From Glycine soja (Eukaryota > Streptophyta > Magnoliopsida > Fabales > Fabaceae): a stretch of 64,000 bases of DNA. Below, piece by piece: positions 10,780 through 22,915 of this stretch (position 1 is the stretch's first letter; each line of letters begins with the position of its first letter). The stretch lies in contig NC_041016.1 in NCBI RefSeq assembly GCF_004193775.1, positions 45,880,767 to 45,944,766 of the forward strand. The letters run 5' to 3'. The notes under the pieces were generated by a model. That model worked only from the letters and a program-made list of their open reading frames with translations, was not told the DNA's origin and did not search any database. Both the position numbers and the translations under genes were made by a program.

Positions 10780-12356
10780 TTTAAAAAAAAACTTGTATTT
10801 CTAACATATTAATTTTCACTAATGATTCTATTAACAGTAAATGTTTGAGTATGAGATATAAAATTTGTTTTCGATTGTATGTTCTTTTATGTCGATCAAA
10901 CAATTATAATTTTTAACTTGTCGAACAAATAATTTTAGTTTTCAACTTAAGAGAATTACTTAATGATTTAGAAAGATAGTGATAATAATTTTAATGATAA
11001 TGATCATTAATACTAATAGTTCTTTTTGTGTAAAAGGGGTTCATAGAGTAATTTCTATAATTAACATTTGTTTATATTAGTGTTTTTTTATAGTAGTTCT
11101 AATCATGCAATGTATAATGTTTCGATTAGAATCAAGCAAAGGGAATTGGATAAAAGTATACTTTAGAAAAGAAATGGAGATTTGAAAGAGTAAAAGTTTA
11201 GAAAGATGCATAAAAGTAAATGAAACATAAATTTGTTAAAAGTGAGATTAATACATACACTATGAATTTGGAACCGAGAGCCATTTTTTAGTGAAAGATG
11301 ATAATATTGTATGAGGATTTGAATAGTAGTGATTCAATCCCACAAAAATAGTTATCGGAGGTCTTTATTTTTAGACTTCTATTACTAATAGTCAAATTAT
11401 AATTTTCAACATGTATACAACAAGTTCCTAATTACTTAGATCTAACAACGTTTAATGTGTTCGAGTAATTCTTTCTCGCCAACCGCAGTAACTTCTGCCT
11501 TGAATTCAAACTCAAACTTCTTGTTTGAGCATTCCATTTTTCCATGTCCATAGTACTTTTGTCAAAATCATCTTCATCAAAATAACAACTTTCAAATGTG
11601 TAAGACAACATCGAAACTAATTTTATCGAAATGGTTTCCTTCACATGCACATTTCATCATCGAAATATCCTCATAAAAAATGAACTTAATTATACATCTC
11701 AGAAATTTTCTCAAATAAAGATAACACCTATATGTAAGTAAATCAATTAGTGATGCTATATCATTATTCTTATTAAGGTAAAATGACATTATTTCAATTA
11801 ACATGCCATATCATTATTCTTATTAGCTAAGATTAATGGACACATTATATTTTTCTATTAACTTCTTAATCCCAAAGGAGAAGATATGAGCAAATGAAAT
11901 CCAAACATGGTGTTTGGGTTTTTTGACGATCCAACGATTAACAATAATGGAATCAAAGTTTTACTAAGATAGATTTTGGTCTATGCAAGAAAAAGATAGC
12001 TACATGTTGAGGAAAATTTCTCTTACCAAAGACATTATGATAAATGTAAAACTGACCTAATATATCTCTATTTATAAATATGATATTTTCAGCCTATTAT
12101 TTATTCTATTTTTCTTTATTTTATAATTTTTTTTAAAAAAACTATATTTTACTCCCTATCTAATGAATAAATAAAAAATTCATTTTATTTTATAAGAACA
12201 TATATTTATTTTATTTACCTTAAAATCATTATTTTAATTAATAAAATTATTTCTTCTCATTTATTTAATTACAAAAACCTCATTATTTTGCTAAAATTCT
12301 ATTTATTTTTAAATAAAATCATTTTTAATTTACTTTACACAAAAATGGGATGTTAC
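10780..12356 (-). mobile_element. Probable LTR or LTR remnant (minus strand)
   Basis: The minus strand begins TGTAACATCCCATTTTTGTG at 12356, a start typical of many plant LTRs (TGTAACA/TGTCACA type). A TATAAATAGAGATATA box lies near 12065-12080, about 280 bp inside, as expected for U3. The other end is not clear and no target duplicate was found, so the left limit is approximate. No pol sequence is present. It is probably a solo LTR or a truncated one sitting at the edge of the foldback repeat. Confidence 0.5.
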
Positions 12357-12359
12357 ACA

Positions 12360-13795
12360 AGATGTATATGGTGGTAATTTTATTCAAAAATTATGCAATA
12401 ATATTTTATAATAAATTTTCTTTTTGAAAACAAAATATAATGAAAATATGATTTTTCTTTGGCAAAATTGTATTGCACATATGGGACATCGGGACAGAAA
12501 ATTAGTTTTTTTAAGCAAAACATCAAATGTACATGGCCACATGTATTCAAGAAGTAAATGGTGGTAATTTTTCTGTGTATGGAATCCTAATACTTTTAGC
12601 AAATGAAAAGTCCACATTATTGATTTGAAGCCTCTATCATATCTTTAGGAAAAATATTGTACATACAAAATGGATTCTCAATATTTGAAGAAAGCATAAA
12701 GACCACCTCTCCAATATTATCAACTTGATCATTGAGAACAAAGGCTCATGATTCTTCAATGTACTCTAAGCTTTTGTTTTTTCTATGTAAACACAACTTA
12801 GATCAACTACAAAAGCTAACTAGTAATGTGCTAAAAAAAACCAACTCTTCTCAACCTTTCATTTTGTAATGGATGAAAACAAATTAAAATATGCAATTGT
12901 AAAGAAAAAAGTTACAGCCAATATTATAATAGAAGACAGAAGGTCATCATCGTAATTGTGGTAAAGTAGTGGTGTTTCTACTCATATTTCTTTGCATAAG
13001 AAGCCATTCCATTCATGAGAACATTTGTGTATTTCGCGTAATATTTTTAAAATTCAGAAAAACAATTACTAAACTTTCTCAAGACTTACTCACCAAATTA
13101 GTACCATTGTGTATTGTTAAATTTATTATACTACATAAATTTTCATTATATCCAAATTAACTTTTCAATTGTTATTCAAGAACTTTCTAATTATTGAAAA
13201 GTATGTAAGGACACATAATTTTGCAACAGATCTACATGACAATTTTTGAAGTAGTTTGATTATGCTACTACTTCACTCTTAATTTTCGTTGGTTTTCATG
13301 AAGGTATGCAATAGGGAATGGAGGTCCCATGGAATTTTCACATGGATTCTTTTTGGTGAAAATGTCCACACCATCAAAGCCCCATAATTCCTTTTTTAAT
13401 TATTTAAATTATGGATCTCTATTTAGCTTTAAATTTAGGGCTAAATTTTCACTAGTTAGTATAACGTAACATAAGGAAATCTAAACTTTTGTTTGCAATG
13501 TGTTTCTTCAATTTTTCTTTTCTACATATGACAAAGAGAAAATCATCTTTCTTTTATTTGGTTTTTGTCTGCAAGTTGCATTTTCTACTCACTTTTGGTT
13601 TTGCCACATCGGTTGCAAGTTGTATGTTTGGTGAAATGCCCAAAAAAACTTTGAGTTTTCTAATTTTCAAAATTACTCTCCTTGTGTCATGACACCTTTG
13701 TTATCTTAATGCACCTACGGTTTTATTAATAGTGCCACTTATTTTCTAAAATAATGTGTGGTCTATGTTGTGCATGGCGTCAAATTGTTCCACCA
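12360..13795 (+). repeat. Foldback-family half copy: segment Q' followed by T
   Basis: Positions 12384-12960 match 17580-18140 and, inverted, 58560-59110. Positions 12960-13795 match 18140-19003 and end at the same GATTGTTCCACCAT. Only one arm of the foldback core is present, the other having been replaced by the LTR to the left. The conserved order Q'-T in two places shows that these segments moved or were duplicated together. Confidence 0.72.
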
Positions 13796-14870
13796 TGCCT
13801 TTTTAAATGGTTATATATGTCTTATAGTTTTGAAACTATTTCATGAAATATGAAAACATTTTTACCTTGGTTGGCTTTAGAAAGCATTTTTCTTTTAATG
13901 TTTTGTTGTGTTATGCATTACCATGCATGTTTCTCCTTCTCTTTGACACATATATATGTATTATACTAATGATGAGATTCAAAATGACTTGATTTGAATG
14001 GCTTAAGCACTATTTTCTGATATATTATTTTTCTAGTTGTACACTACATTAGAAGAGTAGTAAAACTTATCTTTTCAGTCAAATAGATTGCATCAGTTTA
14101 TCGAAGTATAGTAAATATGGTGTGAACATGCATGTAAAAGCTTGGAGTTGCAATAGTGCTACTAAGGTTTCTGGTTTTAGTTACTCTTTCATGCCGTCGA
14201 CAATTAACTTGGGGTCCTGGCTTTATGATATTTAAGTATAATGTGGTAACCTGTTTCAAGTTTGGTCTTTGGAAAATGTGTAAAAGGATATTCATGTTGA
14301 TTAATACAAATGATTCAACACCCATAGGATACGAAGAGACTTTTGGTGTATTGCTAAACTGTTGATTTCTGAATCTGATGGAAGGCTAACTGGATGATGT
14401 CTACTCCAATATCAATGATATAGAGTCCTGGGAAATGGAGGGTTTTTGCTTATAAAAAATTCAAATATTGAAAGTTTTATTTGGTTAATATCTTGGTTCA
14501 GTGAAGATTCTAATAAACAAGAAGAAAAGACGCACTTATCTTCAAATAATTGTAGTTTCTCCTACATTGAAAAATTCAAATAAAAAGGTTGATCCTTTTC
14601 TGTTAGTTCCTATCACTTTATATATTTTTGGTTGTTGAGACCTCACTATGAAAACTGAAAAGTTTCAAGTCCTTAATATGTTAATTTTTCAATATTTTTG
14701 GAGGTTGTAGGGATAGGTTTGTTGGTTGAGTAGATGTTGAAGGTGTTGACGTCTGGCCTTGTAGGAGAGCTCATTTTCTTGAAGCCAAATTTGTTTTGAT
14801 TTATGAATAATCAAGTTTATTTAATTTCCATGCTTATTATTTCCTTTTGCATGTGTTATTATTATGCAAT
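13796..14870 (+). repeat. Dispersed repeat segment U
   Basis: The reverse complement occurs at 42950-43690, and again, split by CACTA element C, at 45900-46213 plus 56256-56640. Shared blocks include ACTTGATTTGAATGGCTTA and GTTTTATTTGGTTAATATCTT. It provides an unoccupied version of the element C insertion site near 14100. No gene seen. Confidence 0.72.
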
Positions 14871-16112
14871 AACATTTTCATTGAGAGTGGTGATCCCCAT
14901 ATGTTACTCAAAAAGCAAAGATCTATAACTCACGATTGAAATGATGCCTGGAATTACGCACTGTTGGTTGAAGGCCAACTCAGTATTAAAATTTTGTACA
15001 TTATTATTATGAAAAAACACAGTGTTGTCCACATGGTTCTTAGAAAAGAGAGATTAGTAACTTAGGCATGAAATGACACTAGCAATAATAACACAATTTT
15101 AGTAAAAGGCTATGTCAGTTTTTAAGAGTGTTAATTTATTACTATGAAAAATGATGTCTTTGAGAGCGGTGGTGCCCACACACTACTTAGAAACCAAGTA
15201 TGAATAAATTAGGCATGAAACGCCACTAGAAATAATAGTGTTGGCAAAAGACCAACTTGTAATTATTGTTGTTCTTTTTAAAGGTAGGTCAGAGCTAGAT
15301 ACGCCAAAAATAATAAATTTAAATGTCTTTTATTTAATAATTATTTAATTTTTAGAAAAATTATTTCAAATCAAATATTTAATTATGAAAAAAATAAATA
15401 TCTCTTATATTTTAAAATATTAAATTTTTAAAAAAAATTATTCACCAAAATTTCTGTTAATGGATCCTTAAAAACATTATGACTGAATATTTTCCAGAAG
15501 ACATGTCCCAAACATTAAAAAGGGAAAAAAATACTAATTGTTTGAATTATATCTCTCAGGAATGAAAAAACTTATATGCTACCAAACTCCCCCTTAAGAA
15601 AAACTAAAATGGTAGATACGGAAAAAAGAATAAATTTAAACGTCTTTCTTTTAATAATTACTTAATTTTTAGAAAAAAAAATTCAAATAAAATATTTAAT
15701 GATTAAAATCATAAATACCTTCCATATCTTAATATATTAAATTCAATTATTTTTATTTTCCAAAATTCCTATCAAAGTATCAAGAAAAACATTTCAAATG
15801 AACTTGTTGGAACAAGACACATTTCAAATCTTAAAAATAATAGCAAAATACTAAATACATTCAAGTTAATAAATTGTTTCAAATTAATGAAAATTTATAG
15901 GCATTTCAAGATAATTTGAATGTCACTCCTTATTTGTTAAACCATATACATAATTTTATAGTTTTTAATTAAAAAGTAAAGATTAGTAACTCATGCATGA
16001 AACAGTACCAGAAGGCCAACTCAGCTTTAGATATTGTTATTCTTATTATTATAAAAAAAAACTTTGTTGGGACCAGTAACATGCGCACGAAAAGGCACTA
16101 TAAATTTTGCAA
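14871..16112 (-). repeat. R145 tandem array in reverse orientation, with spacer S
   Basis: Units of about 145 bp read on the minus strand as GAGTTGGCC...TTTCATAATAATAAGAGT. They are visible at about 14871-14990, 14990-15110, 15110-15290 and 15980-16112. Between them lie two AT-rich spacer (S) copies at 15290-15980, which match the reverse complement of 19150-19620. The array is the mirror image of the forward arrays at 19006-19890 and 22916-26384. Confidence 0.75.
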
Positions 16113-18140
16113 TGCAAGAAGAAGGGAGACTGACTTTCGAAGAGCCTTAGACTTATTTAATGTCCTCAATTTACTCTCTTCATTGCTTTTCTCACCTCTT
16201 TCTCTTTTGATTCATCCATGGTGAAGAAAACAACTAACTGTGCCTCCAAACTTAAGTTTATTTCTCTTTTCTTACTCTTTTGTTCTTCCACTTTCTTCAT
16301 TTCCTTTCATTTAGATGCTTTATTTTGTTGTGTTTTTTTTTCTTTCTCTCATTCCATTTCATTGGAATCATATTGAAGGATAATTCAAACTTAAACTCTA
16401 AGATCATATATATTATTTTGTATCTAATCACATTTTGAAGCATAAAACTAAACAATTCTATATTCATTCACATTTATGTGTACAACTATCGCGAACGATA
16501 TTTAAGTTTACTTATTTCTTTTATGAACCATACATACTTCCTCTGCTTCAATGCATATGGATTGAACTTCTTTTTTATTTTTTTATTTTTCACACCCAAA
16601 CATGATTTTGCAAAGATTGATTAATTTTAATTTAAGTAAGACTATATGGAGTTGTTGTTTTCTTTGTTTTATATCATTGCATATTGCAATTTCTTTTCTT
16701 GCTTTAAAAAATGGAGGGTTGAGAAGGGACTTTTTTAACATATTGTCATTTAGCTTGCAGTTAATCTCAACTCTATTTTCAAAGGAAAAAACTTAGAGAC
16801 ATTGGAAAAATTTTGAGCCTTTGGTTCAACAATCAAGCCACTACTATCATGAAAGGAGTCTTTAGGCTTTCTTCAAGAATTGACAAACCATTTTGTAAGT
16901 ACAATGGTTTCAATACATGAAAGTGTGTACAGAAGGTTCACATAAATATTGCGGACTTATCATTGGTTGAAAGTGTAAGGACTCCATACATAAAAAATAC
17001 CACCATATTACATCTTGGATGCATTTGGTTGGGTGTGCATTTGACTTTCAATTTTCGAAGACTATTTGTCAGCTTAGATGTCTTAGATGTGCAATGCAAG
17101 CCCAACAAAAGTTACATGCTTGTATTTTTTTTTTCAAATAGAAACTTTCATATAAAATACTATATATGAATCTATATGGAGATTGTGCTTAACTATTTTT
17201 TGATTTTTCAAAATCTTCCATGCTAAATAAAAATGAGGGAATGGCTCAAGATCTATGAGTTATTGGAAAAAGCCAAATATACTATGATAAAAATTCTAAG
17301 GATGTAAACATGGTTTTGTTGATGTTGAAGAATGAATTTTTGCACAATAAATTAAAATGGAAATAATATACTTGCATATAGAACTTCTACATGCAACTAC
17401 ATCTTCTTGTAAATTTAGTGTGCAAAATTGGATCTTTAGGCTCAGTAAAGTCGTGTTTAACATCCTTAGGATTTTTATCGTAGTACATTTGACTTTTTCT
17501 AATGACTGATTGATCTTTAGCCATTCATTCATCCTATATAACATAAAAGAATAGATAAACACAGCAATCTCCATATTGATGATTTATACAAAATTTTATT
17601 AGAAAGTTTCTTTTTTAAAACAAAATATAACAAAAATATGATTTTTCTTTTGCAAAATTGTATTGCACATATGGATCATCTGGATAGAAAATTAGTTTTT
17701 TTTAAGGAAAAAGTCAAATGCACATGGCCACATCTATCCATGATGTATATGGTCGTAAATTTTTTCTTGTATGGAATCCTAATACTTTTAGCAAATGATA
17801 AGTCCACAATATTGATGTGAAGCCTCTATCATATCTTTAGGAAAACCATTATACTTACAAAATGGATTCTCAATAGTTGAGGAAAGCATAAAGACCATCT
17901 CTCTGATATTACCAACATTATCATTGAGAACAAAGGCTCAAGATTCTTCAATGTACTCTAAGTTTTTTTCTTTTTTGCTATGTAAACAAAACTTAGATCA
18001 ACTACAAAAGCTAACTAGTAATGTGCTTAAAAAAAAAAAGCTCTTATCAACCTTACATTTAGATGATGGAAGAAAAAAAAATTAAAATATATGAAATGAT
18101 AAATAAAAAGTTGTAGTCAATAATATAATAAAAGACATGA
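16113..18140. repeat. Foldback core 1, centre near 17,380
   Basis: The left arm (about 16600-17360) and right arm (about 17390-18000) are inverted copies. For example, 16945-17100 pairs with the complement of 17655-17820, sharing GGACTTATCATT and GTGCATTTGACTTT. Outside the left arm, 16150-16600 (segment P) matches the reverse complement of 22060-22415. The centre contains GCATATAGAACTTCTACATGC, itself nearly palindromic. A 92-codon minus-strand frame (17296-17574) spans the centre and resembles the C-terminal half of a 153-codon frame at 58954-59415. No known transposase is visible, so the structure suggests a non-autonomous foldback element. Confidence 0.7.
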
Positions 18141-19005
18141 GATCATCATCATAATTGTGGTAAAGTAGTGGTGTTTCTACTCTTATTTCATAGCATAGGA
18201 AGCTCATCCATTTATGAGACCATTTGGGTATTTCAAGTAATATTTTCAGATTCAGAAAAATAATTAACTAAACTTTCTCCAGACTTACTCAACAAATTAG
18301 TATCATTGTGTAATTTTAAATTTATTATAGTTCATAAATTTTTCATTATATCCAAATTAAATTTTTAATTGTTATTCAAGCACTTTCTAATTATTGAAAA
18401 GTATGTAAGGACACATTTTTGCAACAGATCTACTTGGCATTGTTTGAAGTAGATTCATTATGTTACTACTTTATTCTTAATTTTCTTTAGTTTTCATGAA
18501 GGTATGCATTGGGGGAATGTAGGCCCTGTGGAATTTTCACTTGGATTCTTTTCGGTGAAAATGTCCACACCATCAACGCCCCATAATTCCTTTTTTAATT
18601 ATTCAAATTCTGGATCTCTATATAGCTTTAAATTAAGGGCTAAATTTTCACTAGTTAGTATAATATCACATAAGTAAATCTAAACTTTTTTTTGCAATGT
18701 GTGTCTTCAATTTTTCTTTTCTGCAAATGACAAACTGAAAATAATCTTTCTTTTACTTGTTTTTTGTCTGCAAGTTTCATTTTCTACTCACTTTTTGTTT
18801 TGCTAGATCGGTTGCAAGTTGTATGTTTGGTGAAATGCCCAAATAAATTTTGAGTTTTCTAATTTTCAAAATCACACTGTGTTCCTTTTGTCATGACACC
18901 CTTGTTATCTTAGTGCACCTACCGTTTTATTATTTTTCCATACCACTTATTTTCTGAAATAATGCGTGGTACGTGTTCTGCATGTGGTCCGATTGTTCCA
19001 CCATA
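18141..19005 (+). repeat. Dispersed repeat segment T (third copy)
   Basis: Matches 12960-13795 over its whole length, and 2829-3330 and the complement of 58130-58500 in part. It joins directly to a forward R145 unit at its right edge. No gene. Confidence 0.75.
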
Positions 19006-19890
19006 AAGTAAAACTCTTTAAAATTGAGTTGGCCTTCTGCCAACACTGCATCATTTTTGTTCTCATTTCTTGCATGATTTGCTGATCCTGCTTTTTAAGT
19101 ATTGGTTAGGGATCATCATTCTCAACAACCATGTTTTTTCATAATATTATTTGAGATTAACTTTTATGTACACAAATTATAAGAATTTTATACTGTATAT
19201 GAATATGTTTTTTTACACACATGTAGTAAATGTATTTTTGTTGGTTAAAATTCATTAAAAATAATGAAATTATGAGTATGGTTAAGAAATAAGGAGTGAC
19301 ATTCACATAATTTTGTATTTTGAATAATTTTTAATTAATAGTGAAAACTATATTAACTCAAATGTTTTAGTATTTTTCTACTTTTTTTAACATCTGAAAT
19401 GTGTCTTCTAAATGCTTTATAAACATAATTTAATAGAAATTTTGGTAAATGGTTTTTTAATTTAATATATTAAAATATAAGAGGCATTTATTTTTTTCAT
19501 CATTAAATATCTTATTTGAAAGAAATTTTCTAAAAATTAAATAATTATTAAATGAAAGACATTTAAATTTAGATATTATTTTTCCTAAATCTGCAATTTG
19601 AACTCCCCTTAAAAGAACAATAATTAAAACGGATTTGGTCTTCTACCAACACTAAGAAACTTCTGATATCATTTTATGTACAAGTTCGTGATCCTTCCTT
19701 TTTAAGTATCACATCGCTCTCAACAATAATGTTTTTTCATAATAAGAACACTATTTAAAACTGAGTTGGCCTTCTACTAACACTGCGTAGTTTCTGGTGT
19801 CATTTCATGTAAAAATTACTAATTCATGCTTTTTAAGTATTGTGTGAGGACCATTGCTATCAATTACAAGGATTTTTTTTTTATATATAG
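19006..19890 (+). repeat. R145 units and spacer S, forward
   Basis: R145 units lie at about 19020-19150, 19625-19740 and 19745-19890, with spacer S at 19150-19620. The unit landmarks GAGTTGGCCTTCTGCC, TTTCATGT and TTTTTTCATAATA are visible. This is the forward counterpart of the reversed array at 14871-16112, on the far side of foldback core 1. Confidence 0.75.
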
Positions 19891-20389
19891 TAATAAGAGT
19901 AAAGCTTTGTTAAATGCTAAAAAATGTCATTTGTTAAAGTACGTAGTGTCTATCTAAGAGAGAACATGGTCCTTTCTCAAAATATAATAGTACAAAATAT
20001 TTAAAATTGTTAATATAGTCTCATATTTGAGAATGAATATATTAGCAAGTTATATTTTTTTAAATATTTGAACAAACTTAAAGTTATACTTAATTTATAA
20101 TATATTATATTTCTTCTAAGAAACAAATGAGAGTTTGCATTTATTTAAGCTTGTAACACAGGCACATTTTTTTCGTGATTATTTAGTTTATTACGAGTAT
20201 CCTTGCACAAAATATAACCTCAAAAAAGTATAATAAAATTAAGAATATTGTTTAAACAAAAGGGGAAATTAAACCACTCTATGTAATTGTATTAATATAA
20301 AATTGATGGACAACCGCAAATATTGAGAACTCTATTGAGGATATAACATTAACTACAGGTATTCCAACATAAAGAGAGATACCCCAGGA
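19891..20389. other. AT-rich stretch, no feature seen
   Basis: No repeat partner, transposon terminus or coding frame was recognised between the R145 unit and the proline-rich pseudogene. Confidence 0.45.
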
Positions 20390-20507
20390 TTATCCAAATG
20401 CAACTAATAATTTTGAGATATGGAGCACATACATAGGCGTTAGAAATAGATCGAATAACTTTCTAAGCAAGATACTTTTTAGAGTGAGGAGGTAAAGTTT
20501 TATCATC

Positions 20508-20990
20508 TTATGGAGTTGGAAGTGGCTTTTGAATTGGGAAAGGTGGCAGAAGTGGTTTCTGGAATTTAGGGTCAAGTGGCAATTTAGGAACAGGGTTTTC
20601 AAAGAAAGGCTTCGACTGCTCAGCAGCGGGGATGGGTTTTTTCACTGTAAAAGGTTTTGGTACAGGTTTAATAACTGGAATTGGTTTTGTTATAGATTTA
20701 ACAATAGGAATTTGTTTAACAATGAGAATTGGTTTTTGTGTTGGCTTATATACTGGAATAGGAATAAGTTTTACAACAAGAATTAGTTATGGGATAGGCT
20801 TAACTACTGGAATGGGTTTTGGAAAATGTTCTTTAAATTTTTCTTCTTCATTAGAAATTGACTTATCAATTTGAACTGACTTGTTAATAGACTTGACAAT
20901 GGAAATCAGTTTTGGTATAGGATTATATACTAGAATAGGAATATGTTTAAAAACAGGTATTGGCTTTGGGATAGGTTTAATTGGTTGTGT
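20508..20990 (-). pseudogene. Proline-rich repeat (cell-wall type) protein fragment
   Basis: The minus strand encodes short repeats built on K-P-I-P and V-K-P-I-P (for example KPIPVVKPIP, ITKPIPVIKPVPKPF). It then has a longer proline-rich tail with KPFFENPVPKLPLDPKF and a stop at 20508-20510. Repeats of this kind are typical of plant structural cell-wall proteins of the PRP/PELPK type, which are secreted and cross-linked into walls. There is an in-frame stop at 20787-20789. No signal peptide or start can be found: the upstream end at about 20990 runs directly into foldback repeat sequence. It is therefore a 3' gene fragment carried inside the repeat mosaic. The repeats have drifted, with many Pro-to-other changes. 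The family call is by composition only. Confidence 0.6.
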
Positions 20991-20999
20991 TTAGGAAAA

Positions 21000-22415
21000 A
21001 GCCATATATCTCTTGGATACATGTGGCCTAGTGCGTTTGAATTTTTACTTTCAAAGACTAATTTTCTATCCAGGAGTCCCATATGTGCAGTACAATTTTG
21101 CCAAAGAAAAAAATAATATTTTTCTTATATTTTACAAATAGAATTTTTCTTATAATATATTATGTATAAATTATTATGGAAATTGTGTTTTTCTATTTTT
21201 TTTTAATTTTTCAAAATATCTTATGTTGAATAGAATGAATGAATGGCAGAAGATAAATCAGTCATTCTAAAAAAATCAAATGTACACCGATAAAAATGCT
21301 ATGGATGTTAAACATGACTTTACTGAGCTAGAAGTTCTATATGCAAGTACATTATTTTCATTTTAATGTACTGTGCTAAAATTTGATCTTCAACTTTAGA
21401 GAAGTGATGTTTAACATCGTTAAAATTTTTATCATACTATATTTGACTTTTTTCAATAACTCAGATCTTGAACCATTCTCTCATTTTTGCTCACCATGAC
21501 AGATTTTGGAAAATAAAAAAATAGATAAACACAATCTCCATTTGATTCATATGTAATATTTTACATAAAATATTCTATTTGAAAAAAAAAAATACAAGCA
21601 AGTAACTTTCCTATGGCAAAAATTGCATTGCGCATCTAAGACATCTAGGCAGAAAAATAATCTTTGAAAATTTTAAGTCAAATGCACCAAGCCACATGTA
21701 TGCAAGATGTAATGTAGTGGTAATTTTTTCATGTAAGGAATTAATCTTGATTCTTTCAACCAATGATAAGTCCACAATATTGATGTGAGCATTCCCTAGC
21801 ATACCTTTAATGGAATCACTGGACTTACAAAATGGGTTGTCTCAGTACTTGAAGAAAGGATAAAGACTCTCTCCATGATATTAGTGGCTTGATCGTTGAA
21901 CCAAAGACTCAAAATATGCAACGATAACAAACAAAGAAAACAACAACTCCACATAGTTTTACTTACATTAAAATCAATCTCTGCGAAATCATGTTTGGCT
22001 GCAAAAAAATAAAAAGGAAGTTCAATCCATATGCATTGAAGCAAAGGAACTATGTATGGTTAATTAAAGAAATAAGCAAACTTAAATACCGTATGTGATA
22101 TTTGTACACACAAATGTAAAGGAATAGAATATTGTTTAGTTTTATGCTTGAAAATATGATTAGACACAAAGTAATATATAATTATTAGAGTTTTATTCTA
22201 ATTGATTTCAATGAAATGGAGTGAGAGAAAAAAAAACAATAAAATATCTAAATGAAAGAAAATGAAGAAAGTGGAAGAACAAAAGAATAAGGAAAGAGAT
22301 GTAAACATAAGTTTGGAGTCATTGTTCGTGTTTTTGCTGCACCATGGATTAATCAAAGGAGAAAGAGGTGAGAAAAGTAATGAAGAGAGAAAATTGAACA
22401 AAGACATTAAATAAG
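21000..22415. repeat. Foldback core 2, centre near 21,340
   Basis: The short left arm (21000-21330) and the longer right arm (21350-22060) are inverted copies. The right arm is also the mirror of 16600-17330. It is followed by the P segment inverted (22060-22415 against 16150-16600). The proline-rich fragment adjoins the left arm, which is truncated there. Reading frames across the centre are broken, unlike core 1 and core 3. Confidence 0.7.
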
Positions 22416-22439
22416 AAGTAGTGATGAAAATCCTGAAAT

Positions 22440-22915
22440 TGACCAAATACAGGTTAAAGGCCCAAGTGAAGAAGGACGAAGGCCCAAGTGGAGAAGGACA
22501 AAGCTCCCGAGTGGAGAAGGATGAAGGTCCAGAGGCAGAGACACTAATCAAGACTATTAATTGTTGCTGAAGGTCCAAACTAATTTGAAGACCCAAGTTA
22601 AATATGTTTTTAGTTATAATTTTTAATTATTGTAATTTTGGCCCAAACTGTTTAGAAGACTCATGTCTATTTTTATCTTTTTGTTCAGATACACTATAAG
22701 TATTGGTTTTTGTTTCAATAAAAAAAAACTTTTGACATTTGATAAATTTGGTGAGAGTTTCTCTTTGGGTTCCTTGTTAAACCAATTATCAGACTTATCA
22801 AGGTAATCCTTGTGGCGTCTATCATGACTTATCTTCCCACTTTGGAAGTTGCGTCATCCAGAACTCCATAGCCTTATCAAACGTTCCGCCCCGTAAGATT
22901 CACATCAGGTAGGCT
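22440..22915 (+). mobile_element. Probable LTR or retroelement leader fragment
   Basis: This insertion-like block separates inverted segment P from the next R145 unit. Near its start it holds an imperfect direct repeat of GGCCCAAGTGGAGAAGGA type. It also has TTTGTTTCAATAAAAAA-like poly(A)-signal sequence and a GC-richer tail (CAAACGTTCCGCCCCG), as seen at LTR/leader borders of plant retrotransposons. No clear TG...CA ends, target duplicate or pol sequence was found, so the class is uncertain. Confidence 0.4.

Noticed and set aside
22198..22596. 132-codon minus-strand frame rich in Phe and Leu
   Set aside because: It crosses the boundary between foldback segment P and the neighbouring LTR-like fragment, so it is not a single gene.
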